NCBI GenBank assembly: GCA_947504035.1
Contig: CANNGA010000016.1
Span: 33,783 to 97,782, forward strand
From: an uncultured Flavobacteriaceae bacterium
GTDB lineage: Bacteria; Bacteroidota; Bacteroidia; Flavobacteriales; Flavobacteriaceae
Direction: 5' to 3'
Length of the DNA stretch: 64,000 nucleotides
In this document: piece after piece, positions 55,160 to 62,802 of the stretch
How positions within the stretch are numbered: position 1 is the first letter of the stretch
Layout: each line of letters begins with the position of its first letter
Notes under the pieces: generated by a model
What the model was told of the DNA's origin: nothing
Database searches by the model: none
The model's input: only the letters and a program-made list of their open reading frames with translations
Position numbers and translations under genes: made by a program

Positions 55160-56545
55160 TTAGGAGTAGTATCGGTCTATAGCCTGTAAAATAACATCTA
55201 CTAGCTCTATATTTAAAACCTTCATATAATTATAGCTCGCATCTAGTAAATTCATAACGGTTGGATTGTCCCTGTAACGTAACCTTGCTTTATACAAGCG
55301 CACGCAAACCGATAAATCGTCTGCCGTAAAGGTGACTCCTGTATAATCTTGAAGCATTTCTAAATACAAGAATCCAAATTGCGCTGTAGGTTCAATCATG
55401 GTACCTTCTCCAAAATCATTCCACGTAATAATTTGTATAAAATCGGCAGATTGCGCATGAGATGCATTTAACGATTCCACAAAAGTTAATCCTTCGTACT
55501 TAGGCAACACCCAACTATTAATCCCATCAGACCAGCCCCCTGCTTCATAATAACTTGCAAAACCAGGATAAGCAGATCCAATGGTCATAAAATTTGAATG
55601 GGCATAGGTATTGTAATAATAGTCTTTAGCCAACAAATGATCTTCGGCCACCCATAAAAACTCCCCCTTAAAATGTGTCCCTAAAGGCGCTTTCATCCCC
55701 CATAATGATAACAAATAAGGGGCATCTTCGTTATCGAAAACATTATATATAGTATTCCACTGTTCTGCCTTCGTAATGTGATGAGGCCCAAACATAGAAA
55801 TGCACTTAATACCGTTAACCTTTAAATAGTTGGAGCTTTTAAAATAAACATCCCGAATGTATCTAAAATCTTGCTTTGCGCGCCCTACAGGATTAGAAGC
55901 AACGTCGTTTGTTTCCATAAAAGCAACTCGATCTTCATACATTATCGAAAACTCTAAATCTACATTTTCTAATTTGGGTATAAATGATTCGGTAGCCGTT
56001 TTAATAAGTCCATAATCATGGAGATTTCTACTGCCGTACCAATCAAAAATAACTCCATCTATACCGCAAAGCTTCATGAGTAAAAAATGGTATTCTTGCA
56101 AATAGGGGTCTGATGATGAGTAGGCTCCAATTAAAGGATTGTAAAAAGAGGCGACTTCTTGCAAACCATTTTCATCTTGAAGGTCTGGGTCTCTGTTAGC
56201 CATCGTCCAATGTTGTCCCCAATAGCCATCGTAAGCTTTACTTTGAAACCAAGGCAAATAATGCACATATACCTTTTTAGGGTTTGTTTTATCAATTTCC
56301 ATAGAGGTGGCCGTGCTTTTTTGACTTATGCCCTTGGCTGCTAAACTAAGTTCTCGATCTAGCACCTGCCTAAGTATAGAATCTGGATAGATTTTTTTAG
56401 GTTTTGGCACACTATAAAGCGGGCCATCGGTTTTTAAAGTTCCATTTGCTTTAGAGCTAGGGTCTTGATCCACACTACAAGACACCATAAAAAACAAAGT
56501 GACTACAAGCTGAAGTTTCAGCACATTTCGAGTTGATATCATCAT
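55160..56545 (-). CDS. Glycoside hydrolase family 71/99-like lipoprotein
   Basis: 461 residues. The signal ends in the lipobox MVSC (Cys23), so it is lipid-anchored. The catalytic part starts KKVYVHYLPWF ... GYWGQHWTMANRDP (about 70-100), followed by CGIDGVIFDWYGS, the usual GH71/99-like TIM-barrel core, and IITWNDFGEGTMIEP near the C-terminus with a plausible catalytic Glu. Such enzymes act on alpha-mannan or alpha-1,3-glucan; the substrate here is not known. No SusC/D or other polysaccharide-utilisation genes flank it. Confidence 0.85.
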   Translation of the reverse strand: MMISTRNVLKLQLVVTLFFMVSCSVDQDPSSKANGTLKTDGPLYSVPKPKKIYPDSILRQVLDRELSLAAKGISQKSTATSMEIDKTNPKKVYVHYLPWFQSKAYDGYWGQHWTMANRDPDLQDENGLQEVASFYNPLIGAYSSSDPYLQEYHFLLMKLCGIDGVIFDWYGSRNLHDYGLIKTATESFIPKLENVDLEFSIMYEDRVAFMETNDVASNPVGRAKQDFRYIRDVYFKSSNYLKVNGIKCISMFGPHHITKAEQWNTIYNVFDNEDAPYLLSLWGMKAPLGTHFKGEFLWVAEDHLLAKDYYYNTYAHSNFMTIGSAYPGFASYYEAGGWSDGINSWVLPKYEGLTFVESLNASHAQSADFIQIITWNDFGEGTMIEPTAQFGFLYLEMLQDYTGVTFTADDLSVCVRLYKARLRYRDNPTVMNLLDASYNYMKVLNIELVDVILQAIDRYYS

Positions 56546-56573
56546 ATAAAGATTTTTGAGAGGGGGGTTTACA

Positions 56574-56581
56574 CAAAATTA
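56574..56581 (-). promoter_or_regulatory. TAnnTTTG -7 box for the GH71/99-like gene
   Basis: Minus-strand TAATTTTG, 28 bases before the ATG at 56545. Confidence 0.55.
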
Positions 56582-56766
56582 GAACACCATACATTGTTAT
56601 CAAGCATCTTGCGGTGAATGGACATTACCTGTCGATAGAATGCCGTTTTCTTTATACAAACAGCTTTTAGGTGGTAAGAAAAAACAACATTCAATATTCT
56701 GTTTATCAACATTATATAGCAACTTTAATAATTCTTTTAAGACTGTATAAGTCCTATTTTTTACAG

Positions 56767-56774
56767 TATTTTTG
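56767..56774 (+). promoter_or_regulatory. TAnnTTTG -7 box for rpe
   Basis: TATTTTTG, 20 bases before the ATG at 56795. Confidence 0.65.
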
Positions 56775-56794
56775 CAAAAAACAATTCGACAATT

Positions 56795-57457
56795 ATGAGT
56801 TTAAAATTAATTGCGCCTTCCATGCTAGCTGCCGATTTTGGTAACCTGCAACGCGATACAGAAATGGTGAATACTAGTGAGGCCGATTGGTTTCATATCG
56901 ATGTTATGGATGGTCATTTTGTGCCCAATATATCTTATGGCATGCCAGTAATACAGGCCATAAAAAAACACGCTACTAAGCCCCTTGATGTGCATTTAAT
57001 GATTGAAAAACCAGAACGTTTTATTGAAGCGTTTGCCAACGTTGGTGCCGATATTATTACCGTACATTACGAATCTACAGTACACTTACACAGAACTCTA
57101 AAACAAATAAAGGATGCGGGCTGTAAGGCAGGAGTTGTCTTAAATTTAACAACACCTGTTTCTGTATTAGAAGATATTTTACCAGAATGTTTTATGGTAT
57201 TATTAATGTCTATAAATCCTGGTTTTGGAGGGCAGAAATTTGAAGAGATGACCTATAATCGTGTTAAAAAACTTCGAAAAATGATTGATAGCCAAGGTTT
57301 AAACACCCATATTGAAATAGACGGTGGGGTTTCTGATAAAAATATAAAACAACTTGTCGAAGCTGGCGCCGATGTTTTTGTTGCTGGTAGCCATGTATTT
57401 AAAAGTAAAAATCAAATAGAAACGATTAAAACTTTAAAAACTATTGCGAACTCGTAA
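56795..57457 (+). CDS. rpe: Ribulose-phosphate 3-epimerase
   Basis: Pentose-phosphate enzyme interconverting ribulose 5-phosphate and xylulose 5-phosphate. 220 residues with APSMLAADFGNL, WFHIDVMDGHFVPNISYG (metal His/Asp), DVHLMIEKPE, SINPGFGGQKF and EIDGGVSDKN, all family blocks. TIM barrel, complete. Own promoter box and a very stable hairpin after it. Confidence 0.97.
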   Translation: MSLKLIAPSMLAADFGNLQRDTEMVNTSEADWFHIDVMDGHFVPNISYGMPVIQAIKKHATKPLDVHLMIEKPERFIEAFANVGADIITVHYESTVHLHRTLKQIKDAGCKAGVVLNLTTPVSVLEDILPECFMVLLMSINPGFGGQKFEEMTYNRVKKLRKMIDSQGLNTHIEIDGGVSDKNIKQLVEAGADVFVAGSHVFKSKNQIETIKTLKTIANS

Positions 57458-57484
57458 TTGCAAAACGTTTCTAGAAACTACAAT

Positions 57485-57523
57485 ACAAAAGGCGATCTGT
57501 TAAAAAAACAGATCGCCTTTTGT
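57485..57523. terminator. Very stable bidirectional terminator after rpe
   Basis: A perfect 17-bp inverted repeat (57485-57501 with 57507-57523) around AAAAA. T-rich arms end both strands, so it can serve rpe and the convergent lipoprotein gene. Confidence 0.9.
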
Positions 57524-57552
57524 GTAGGAATGTCGTATCCCAATACAAGTGC

Positions 57553-58398
57553 TTAAATCACTTCTGCTCTTAAGTCCATAAGGATAGGATCGCCTATAGA
57601 AGGCGTTAACATGGCTGTTCCTGTATACACCCCAGGGCCTAAATTAGAAGGGCCAAAACTAAAAAACACGTCAACAGATTCTCCTGGATCTAGACCTTTA
57701 AAGGTCACGCTAACTGCTGCATTTCCTGGGAAATTAATTGAGCTACTCAACCCAATTAAACGTTCGTTAGAGTTGTTTGTTAGGGTAATCACTACCTGTT
57801 TGTCTTCAGACTGTCCTTTTGCTGAATTTGAATTGGCATTTACCTGTCCAAAATCTACTGTAGTACTGCTTACCGTAATTAAACCGCTTTGCACAATGTC
57901 TTCTGTAGTTGGTGCAGGTACAACCGTTGCGCTTAAATCTACAGTGATAGGAGCGCCTATAGAAGGGGTTAATGTGGCCGTTCCCGTATACATACCTGGT
58001 CCTAAGTTAGAAGGTCCAAACGACAACACAACATCAACAGATTCTCCTGGATCTAATCCACTAAATGTTACACGAACTGCTGCATTTCCTGGAAAATTAA
58101 TAGCAGTTTCTAATCCGACCAAGCGTTCATTAGAATTATTCGTTAGGGTCACAATTTCTTGTGTGTCTTCAGATGCCGCTTTCCCAGATGGGCTGTTTGC
58201 GACCACTTCGCCAAAATCGACCTCTAGACGGTCTAGGGTAATCAAATTGTCTTGTTTTTCTGTTGTTACTTCCGTTTCTGTTTCTGCTTCCGAATTGTCA
58301 TCATCCGAATCGCAACTTACCAATGGCGTTATACACAAGGTAAAAGCCATTACATAAGCTAGTCTGTTAGTCAATACTCTTAGCTGTTTCGTAATCAT
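57553..58398 (-). CDS. Lipoprotein with two tandem Ig-like (choice-of-anchor/ASH-like) domains
   Basis: 281 residues from the ATG at 58396-58398; the frame opens 21 codons earlier, but this start gives a clean lipoprotein signal (PLVSC, Cys29) followed by an acidic linker DSDDDNSEAETETE. Two homologous domains of about 100 residues follow, each with the pattern VDFGxVxANS ... TLTNNSNERL(I/V)GL ... LDPGESVDV ... GPSNLGPG(M/V)YTGTA. This is the Ig-like fold of choice-of-anchor D/HYDIN-type domains. No enzyme motif; likely a surface or periplasmic structural or binding protein. Confidence 0.82.
   Translation of the reverse strand: MITKQLRVLTNRLAYVMAFTLCITPLVSCDSDDDNSEAETETEVTTEKQDNLITLDRLEVDFGEVVANSPSGKAASEDTQEIVTLTNNSNERLVGLETAINFPGNAAVRVTFSGLDPGESVDVVLSFGPSNLGPGMYTGTATLTPSIGAPITVDLSATVVPAPTTEDIVQSGLITVSSTTVDFGQVNANSNSAKGQSEDKQVVITLTNNSNERLIGLSSSINFPGNAAVSVTFKGLDPGESVDVFFSFGPSNLGPGVYTGTAMLTPSIGDPILMDLRAEVI
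57589..58243 (-). repeat. Tandem domain duplication, period about 363 bp
   Basis: The DNA for the two Ig-like domains is still alike: for example CCTATAGA at 57593-57600 recurs at 57956-57963, and the surrounding 70 bases align with few changes. The period of 121 codons equals one domain plus linker. Confidence 0.75.
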
Positions 58399-58649
58399 AA
58401 TTTTAAAAAATTTAGTTAAGTCCTTTTGAAACGCCAGTGTATTATTTAAAGTGTTGTCCACTTGCCAGTATTAACAAAAATTTTAGAAAAGAGTCCTGTT
58501 TTAATCGTTAAAGCGTGTTTTTTTGAAAGATTATTCCTTTTTTTCACAAAAAGCTCCCTCCCGTACAAAAGTACTTTTACATAAATATATGCCCTTTTAA
58601 GACCTCTAAAAAAGGGGTTTTAAAATTATTAGACGTTCTAAATATACGA

Positions 58650-59558
58650 TTAACGGTATCCTGAAATGTTGAAATTAAGCATATGCTTTACTTTGATATA
58701 AAGCTCTGGAAACTCAATTTTAAAATCTTTAGGCGTTTCAATAAATGTTTCCAAAATAACTGCTAGTAATTCCGAATCGTTTGTGAAAGCATAACTTCTT
58801 ATGAATTTTGAGGCAACGAGTCGTTTTTTCAATAGTGTATCAGCCGCTAGCATTCGTCTTAATTCATTAAATTCATCAACAAACAGGATCGAATTGATAT
58901 CGTAACTTTTCATACTATTATAATGAATAGCATGCGCAAACTCATGAATGCCCAAATTTATCTTGTCATCTTCAATACGATACCCTTCTAAAAAGTTATC
59001 CCATGATAATACTAAAGTTTTTAAACGTGGGTTAAATTCGCCCTTATTCAAAGTTTTACTAAATCTAGAATAATATACTGTAGGGTATATTACAATGGTT
59101 TTAACATACCTAATGTTGTAATCTCTAAAACCGAAGGTTAGCATTATTGCCGTAGCAGCGATTAATACTTTGGCCTCTTCCGTAAGTACAAAATCATCTT
59201 TGGCTTCAAATGTTTTCTCTTTAAGAAACACGCCTACACGATGCCTAAAATAACCTTTACATTTTACATCTAGTGTTTTATAAAACTCAAATTGAGTCTC
59301 TAGAATTTTAATTTGATCTTGATTTAACTTGATTGTCTTTACATAAAAATGCACAAAAAGAGGACGCTTACAAAGTAAGGCATAAGACAACTCTATAGTC
59401 CCCAGAAATGCTATAATGATACGCTTTATAAGTAACACCACTAAAATAAGGACTCCTAAAAGCAATGCCCCTACAATGCCGTTTCCTAAAAGTGATTCGT
59501 AGGACAATGGATATACGCCAAAATTAAAATGATATAAAGTGTTCATAGATTCATACAA
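58650..59558 (-). CDS. MtfA/M90-like zinc metallopeptidase with membrane anchor
   Basis: 302 residues. A membrane segment (about 28-50) is followed by a cytoplasmic or periplasmic domain with the zinc motif HEFAHAIHY (205-209) and a downstream Glu in FVDEFNELRR. The YPTVYYSRF and LVLSWDNFLEGYR blocks match the zinc-dependent peptidase/MtfA family. In E. coli MtfA binds Mlc and influences glucose transport; that link does not transfer here. The start may also be the Met at residue 5. It is the last gene before the mobile region. Confidence 0.85.
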   Translation of the reverse strand: MYESMNTLYHFNFGVYPLSYESLLGNGIVGALLLGVLILVVLLIKRIIIAFLGTIELSYALLCKRPLFVHFYVKTIKLNQDQIKILETQFEFYKTLDVKCKGYFRHRVGVFLKEKTFEAKDDFVLTEEAKVLIAATAIMLTFGFRDYNIRYVKTIVIYPTVYYSRFSKTLNKGEFNPRLKTLVLSWDNFLEGYRIEDDKINLGIHEFAHAIHYNSMKSYDINSILFVDEFNELRRMLAADTLLKKRLVASKFIRSYAFTNDSELLAVILETFIETPKDFKIEFPELYIKVKHMLNFNISGYR

Positions 59559-59948
59559 CTCCTATACTAGTCGTTACTGTTGTTAATTCGTTACTAAAAA
59601 CAACAGGTATAAGCTCTTAATTTAAGTTAAGATCACCTCTCTTTTTACTGTAAATTTCAAGTGGTGTGGCCCTATTGTCTGCCTTAATTACAAACATCCT
59701 AAATTATATCTTGCTTTAAGTTTGTATCTAATCTCTATACAACTACCTTATAATTATAATAAGGCACTTACTCATAGCATTTTAAATTTTATGGTTGGCG
59801 TTAAGACACGTTAGATACAGATTATTTACCCCCTTAAAAAACGATTTAAAGATAACATGTTATTGAGACCATGAGACGTCGCTAAAAATTGGTAAAAACG
59901 AACACGAAAGTAAAAAATAGAGCTTAGGCCTTCTGTATAAATAGGGCT
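59559..59948. other. Intergenic region left of the insertion sequence
   Basis: About 390 AT-rich bases with no gene, stable hairpin or TAnnTTTG box recognised. The right edge abuts the insertion-sequence inverted repeat; the last 8 bases (ATAGGGCT) are not repeated on the far side of the element. Confidence 0.5.
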
Positions 59949-59962
59949 ATTGAGGTCAGCAC

Positions 59963-60337
59963 TTAGTTACCTACCAATTTAGACTGATTTAGAGGTTCAG
60001 CTTCGACCATCCTAGATATTAAATTATTGAATATGGTGTCTTTGCTTTGTGATCTATTGATTCTATAACAAAATTCATTAAAATAGCGATTTAAATTCCC
60101 TTGGCTTACCCATGAATAAATAGTTCTTATCCAAGATTTAACTTGATGAATCATGGTATGTAATGCCTTAAAGTTTAATCCATTGTTACTCTCTACCTGA
60201 GTAATATCATATGCCTTTGCTATAGGTCTATAGCCTTTCCATTTATCCGTAATTACATTAGCCTCTCGACTGATGTGATTTACAAAAATATCTTGAAGTG
60301 ATTGTGCCGAAAAATCCTCTATACGCATCGCATACAT
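59963..60337 (-). pseudogene. IS1595 transposase, C-terminal part (after frame break)
   Basis: The -1 frame relative to the N-terminal part. It contains the second catalytic Asp in VITDKWKGYRP, the LHTMIHQVKSWIR region and the terminal NRYFNEFCYRINRS, the usual end of IS1595 transposases. The ATG at 60337 lies inside homologous sequence; the frame really continues upstream to the A8 run. With the N-terminal part the protein would be about 297 residues, the normal family length. Confidence 0.85.
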
Positions 60338-60855
60338 ACGTTTAATTTTACCGTCTTTTGTAAGCTGAACAGACGTGACTGCTTTTTTTTCTTGCTATCA
60401 TAGCTTCTACCAGCCTTACCTTGGTCTTTTCCTCCAAGAACAAATTCATCGACATGAACCTCTCCATCCATAGGGTAGCGTTTACTCAAGGCCATAGCTT
60501 CTCTAACCTTATGCATAAAAAGTCGCGCTGTAGTTTCAGTTATGTCATAGCGCAATGCCATATAACGAGCGGATAAACTCTTGGTAGTAGTCGCCATTTC
60601 AAAACAAATAAAAAAAGCTTTTCTAACCCCGAATTTAACCTTATGAAATAGTATGTTTGCTGTAGCTGACTCAATATGACTGCAAACATTGCATTTTCTT
60701 CCAAAATCCTTTAATGATTGATAAGCTTTATGATTACAACGGCTACATTTATAAGCTGTTTTTGATTTTATTTCTGATAAATATGATTTACAATCCAAGT
60801 CTGTTTGGAATCGATCAGAGAACTCTAGAAGATTTTGACCTTTGAAAATGTCCAT
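60319..60855 (-). pseudogene. IS1595 transposase, N-terminal part (before frame break)
   Basis: The first 178 codons of the transposase frame: an N-terminal zinc ribbon (YKCSRCNHKA ... RKCNVCSHIES, CxxC-x-CxxC), a helical middle and the first catalytic Asp in VHVDEFVLGG. At SYDSKKKK the frame runs through eight A (complement of 60383-60390) and then leaves homology, ending with about 20 unrelated residues. Reading one base back at the A run restores KKKAVTSVQLTKDGKIKR and joins the second part. It is either an inactivating one-base deletion or a slippage site that makes full-length protein. Confidence 0.85.
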
Positions 60856-60909
60856 AATTTAATATATTTACTGATATTAAAGATAGGTATTTAAATATTG
60901 ACCTCAATC

Positions 60910-60971
60910 GTTTTTTATTTAAGTGGATAAAGACAACACCGCATATAGCGTTGACCTATCGGCACGCCATA
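60910..60971. repeat. 60-bp direct repeat, copy 1
   Basis: Shares about 58 of 62 positions with copy 2 at 62742-62802 (one indel, three substitutions). It includes an imperfect palindrome around GCATATA (CAACAC with GCGTTG) and a short GGC/GCC hairpin. It begins 2 bases after the insertion-sequence end and finishes 7 bases before the SH3 protein stop. Confidence 0.85.
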
Positions 60972-60977
60972 TATTTC

Positions 60978-61952
60978 TTAGTTATGTGTTGTTTTTATTT
61001 CTCCTTTATAATATTCTTCAGTTTCATTTACTGAGTCAGTATTATAATTCATTGTTTTATAAATGAATGTAGTTTCATTAATCCAAAGGAATTCTTTAAA
61101 AGTACAAATATCAAAGTCCCAATTAAATTCGGTTAGATAAATGAATTTTCCATTAATATTTTTCTGGAAAAAGTAAGATATACATTCTTGCCCTCCAAAA
61201 TATCCATTTAAACGATATGTATTTTTTGGTGAAGGGATTATATATTCAGGATTTCCAATTGTTAAATCAGTTTCCCCTGTTTTGATTGAAAAAGTCATAT
61301 CACTCGAATGACCTCCTTCTAAAACCAATATGTCATATTTAGGGTAGTATCCAGACCAACCTTTTGAAAAACCGTAGTCGTTTCCAATCTGATTTAACAT
61401 GAGCTTTTGTCCATTCTTAATTTTTATGCTTTTAATTTGGTCATCTCTTTTGTAATCTTCGTTTTCAAATTCAGTAACCCATTCTACTCGATTTTTCAAA
61501 ATAACTTTAATTGAATCCAAGTTTTCGATTTTTTTAGGTTCAAAAATCTGTTTTGATGCTTTTCTCCTTAACTCATAATATTTGTTCTGGCCTATTTTAG
61601 TTTTACTAACTACACTATCGTTTTTTAATCTTTTTAAATAGCCATCAAATACATAACCTTCTTTTTCAAACTGTTCGGTTTCTTCAGATACTAAATACAA
61701 ATAATTATTGTACTTAATTTTAACCCATTTTCCTGTAATTTCTTTTCTATTATCATTAATGGTTATTTTATTGTTCGTATCAGAAATTTTTTCAACCATA
61801 ACTCCAAACGGAATTTTAGCAACTTTTTTTGAGGATAGATTATTTTCAGAGCGTACATTTAAACCACTTTCAGCACTGACAAAATAATAATCTTGTCCGT
61901 AAGTAGTATTACAGAATAATAATGTTAGAAGAAAGAGAGTAAATAATTTCAT
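60978..61952 (-). CDS. Exported protein with bacterial SH3 domain, function unknown
   Basis: 324 residues. Signal peptide MKLFTLFLLTLLFCNTTYG, then a bacterial SH3 domain (about 22-90: YYFVSAESGLNVRSENNLSSKKVAKIPFG ... KWVKIKYNNYLYLVSEE), and a long C-terminal region of unknown fold rich in Tyr, Asn and Lys. Bacterial SH3 domains often bind peptidoglycan or polymer. It lies in a row of three minus-strand genes separated by related palindromes, between an IS and a group II intron; accessory, possibly transferred. Confidence 0.78.
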   Translation of the reverse strand: MKLFTLFLLTLLFCNTTYGQDYYFVSAESGLNVRSENNLSSKKVAKIPFGVMVEKISDTNNKITINDNRKEITGKWVKIKYNNYLYLVSEETEQFEKEGYVFDGYLKRLKNDSVVSKTKIGQNKYYELRRKASKQIFEPKKIENLDSIKVILKNRVEWVTEFENEDYKRDDQIKSIKIKNGQKLMLNQIGNDYGFSKGWSGYYPKYDILVLEGGHSSDMTFSIKTGETDLTIGNPEYIIPSPKNTYRLNGYFGGQECISYFFQKNINGKFIYLTEFNWDFDICTFKEFLWINETTFIYKTMNYNTDSVNETEEYYKGEIKTTHN

Positions 61953-61968
61953 TTTGTTTTTTCAAATA

Positions 61969-61990
61969 GCACATAACGTACTATGTTGGC
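61969..61990. repeat. Palindrome between the small hypothetical and the SH3 gene
   Basis: GCACATA ... TATGTTGGC: ACATA (61971-61975) pairs with TATGT (61982-61986) around ACGTAC. Read on the minus strand (GCCAACATAGTACGTTATGTGC) it resembles the core of the 60-bp repeats and ends about 17 bases before the SH3 start codon. Confidence 0.6.
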
Positions 61991-62001
61991 ATTTCGTTAT
62001 T

Positions 62002-62385
62002 TTAATATTCAAAATCTTCCGCATTTTTATCCCAATCTATATCCTGCACACCGTTTTGAATTATTTCTTCAACCGTTTTTTCATTTGGTAACTCGTCAAA
62101 CCATATAACAACTAATTCAGAACCGTGATAATTCGAGTTTATCGGGTCGTTTGAGTTTAACCATACAGAATAGTGAGTTGGTTTTAATTCACTTTTAAAT
62201 TCGCTTTTTTTAGGCTTGATTTTCAATACTTTTCTTGATCCCCAATTTGAAGAATATGTAGTTCTGTCAAAGATATTCTTATTCATTCTTTCATTAGGTG
62301 AACCTTCCAATAATCCGCCATAAGTATATCCGAATTCAAACCCGTCAACTTTTACTTCTCTACCACATTTTAATTTTATTCTCAT
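62002..62385 (-). CDS. Small acidic cytoplasmic protein of unknown function
   Basis: 127 residues from the ATG at 62383-62385. The frame opens 13 codons earlier, but those codons lie inside the palindrome at 62400-62435, so the later start is preferred. No signal peptide or recognised domain; the C-terminus is acidic (VEEIIQNGVQDIDWDKNAEDFEY-like end) with a HYSVWLNSNDPI block. The size, acidity and setting resemble antitoxin or immunity proteins, but no family is recognised and this is only an impression. Confidence 0.6.
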   Translation of the reverse strand: MRIKLKCGREVKVDGFEFGYTYGGLLEGSPNERMNKNIFDRTTYSSNWGSRKVLKIKPKKSEFKSELKPTHYSVWLNSNDPINSNYHGSELVVIWFDELPNEKTVEEIIQNGVQDIDWDKNAEDFEY

Positions 62386-62399
62386 ATTTTTTTCTAATG

Positions 62400-62435
62400 A
62401 ACGCCAACTATTCTGTAAACGCATATTATGGCGTT
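62400..62435. repeat. Palindrome before the small hypothetical gene
   Basis: AACGCCA (62400-62406) pairs with TGGCGTT (62429-62435). The interior contains CGCATATTATGGCG, which recalls the core of the 60-bp repeats. It lies 15 bases upstream of the preferred ATG at 62385. Confidence 0.6.
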
Positions 62436-62583
62436 TATTTACTATTCAAATATACTTTATTTGTATAACACCTTGAAAAAGGCTTTTAAATTTTGCAAGG
62501 TTAAGTGTTTTAAAAAACAAACAGTTCAAACCACTACCTCACTCACAGCATGACCTTTACACAAAAACCACAAATCAAGGTAA

Positions 62584-62623
62584 AACAAAAAAATCGCTTC
62601 AAACATCTCGTTTAAAGCGATTT
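62584..62623 (-). terminator. Intrinsic terminator between Kelch gene and small hypothetical
   Basis: AAATCGCTT (62591-62599) pairs with AAGCGATTT (62615-62623); on the minus strand the stem is followed by a T run (complement of 62587-62593). It stands about 200 bases after the Kelch stop, not directly behind it. Confidence 0.75.
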
Positions 62624-62741
62624 AAATAAAATTGTGACCTCAACTCCGAGGGACAGAGTTCGAACTTTTTGAAGCATGATATCTTCCTAATACTATCAAA
62701 ATTTCATGTTATTTTGAGGTTATAAGTACGCTTTGAAAATT

Positions 62742-62802
62742 GTTTTTTATTTAAGTGAAAAAGACAACACCGCATATAGTGTTGGCCTATCGGCACGCCA
62801 TA
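62742..62802. repeat. 60-bp direct repeat, copy 2
   Basis: Partner of 60910-60971. In this copy the palindrome arms CAACAC and GTGTTG pair perfectly around the centre, and TGGC/GCCA forms a second small hairpin. It ends 16 bases before the Kelch stop codon, the same arrangement as copy 1 after the SH3 gene. Confidence 0.85.

Larger units (their letters stand above)
59949..60908 (-). mobile_element. IS1595-family insertion sequence
   Basis: A 960-base element carrying one transposase frame split in two. The ends are imperfect inverted repeats of 27 bases (59949-59975 and 60882-60908), 21 of 27 matching, with the outermost ATTGAGGTCA identical. No 8-base direct repeat flanks it (ATAGGGCT left, CGTTTTTT right), so either neighbouring DNA has been rearranged or the insertion is old. 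The right end joins the 60-base direct repeat at 60910. Related to the ISPna2-like branch by the LKSW/YSWVS C-terminal pattern, from memory. Confidence 0.85.

Noticed and set aside
57611..58357. Plus-strand ORF of 248 residues
   Set aside because: Shadow of the lipoprotein with two Ig-like domains; the minus frame has a signal peptide and homologous domain repeats.
59941..60916. Perfect target-site duplication around the insertion sequence
   Set aside because: The 8 bases on either side of the inverted repeats do not match in any small shift that I could see.
62635..62690. A tRNA gene on the minus strand
   Set aside because: Only a T-arm-like and acceptor-like sequence is present; no pairing acceptor stem, D arm or anticodon arm can be drawn.
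60910..62802. Integron attC sites
   Set aside because: The palindromes lack the GTTRRRY and RYYYAAC core pair in correct order, and no integron integrase is visible. Cassette-like organisation is kept only as an observation.
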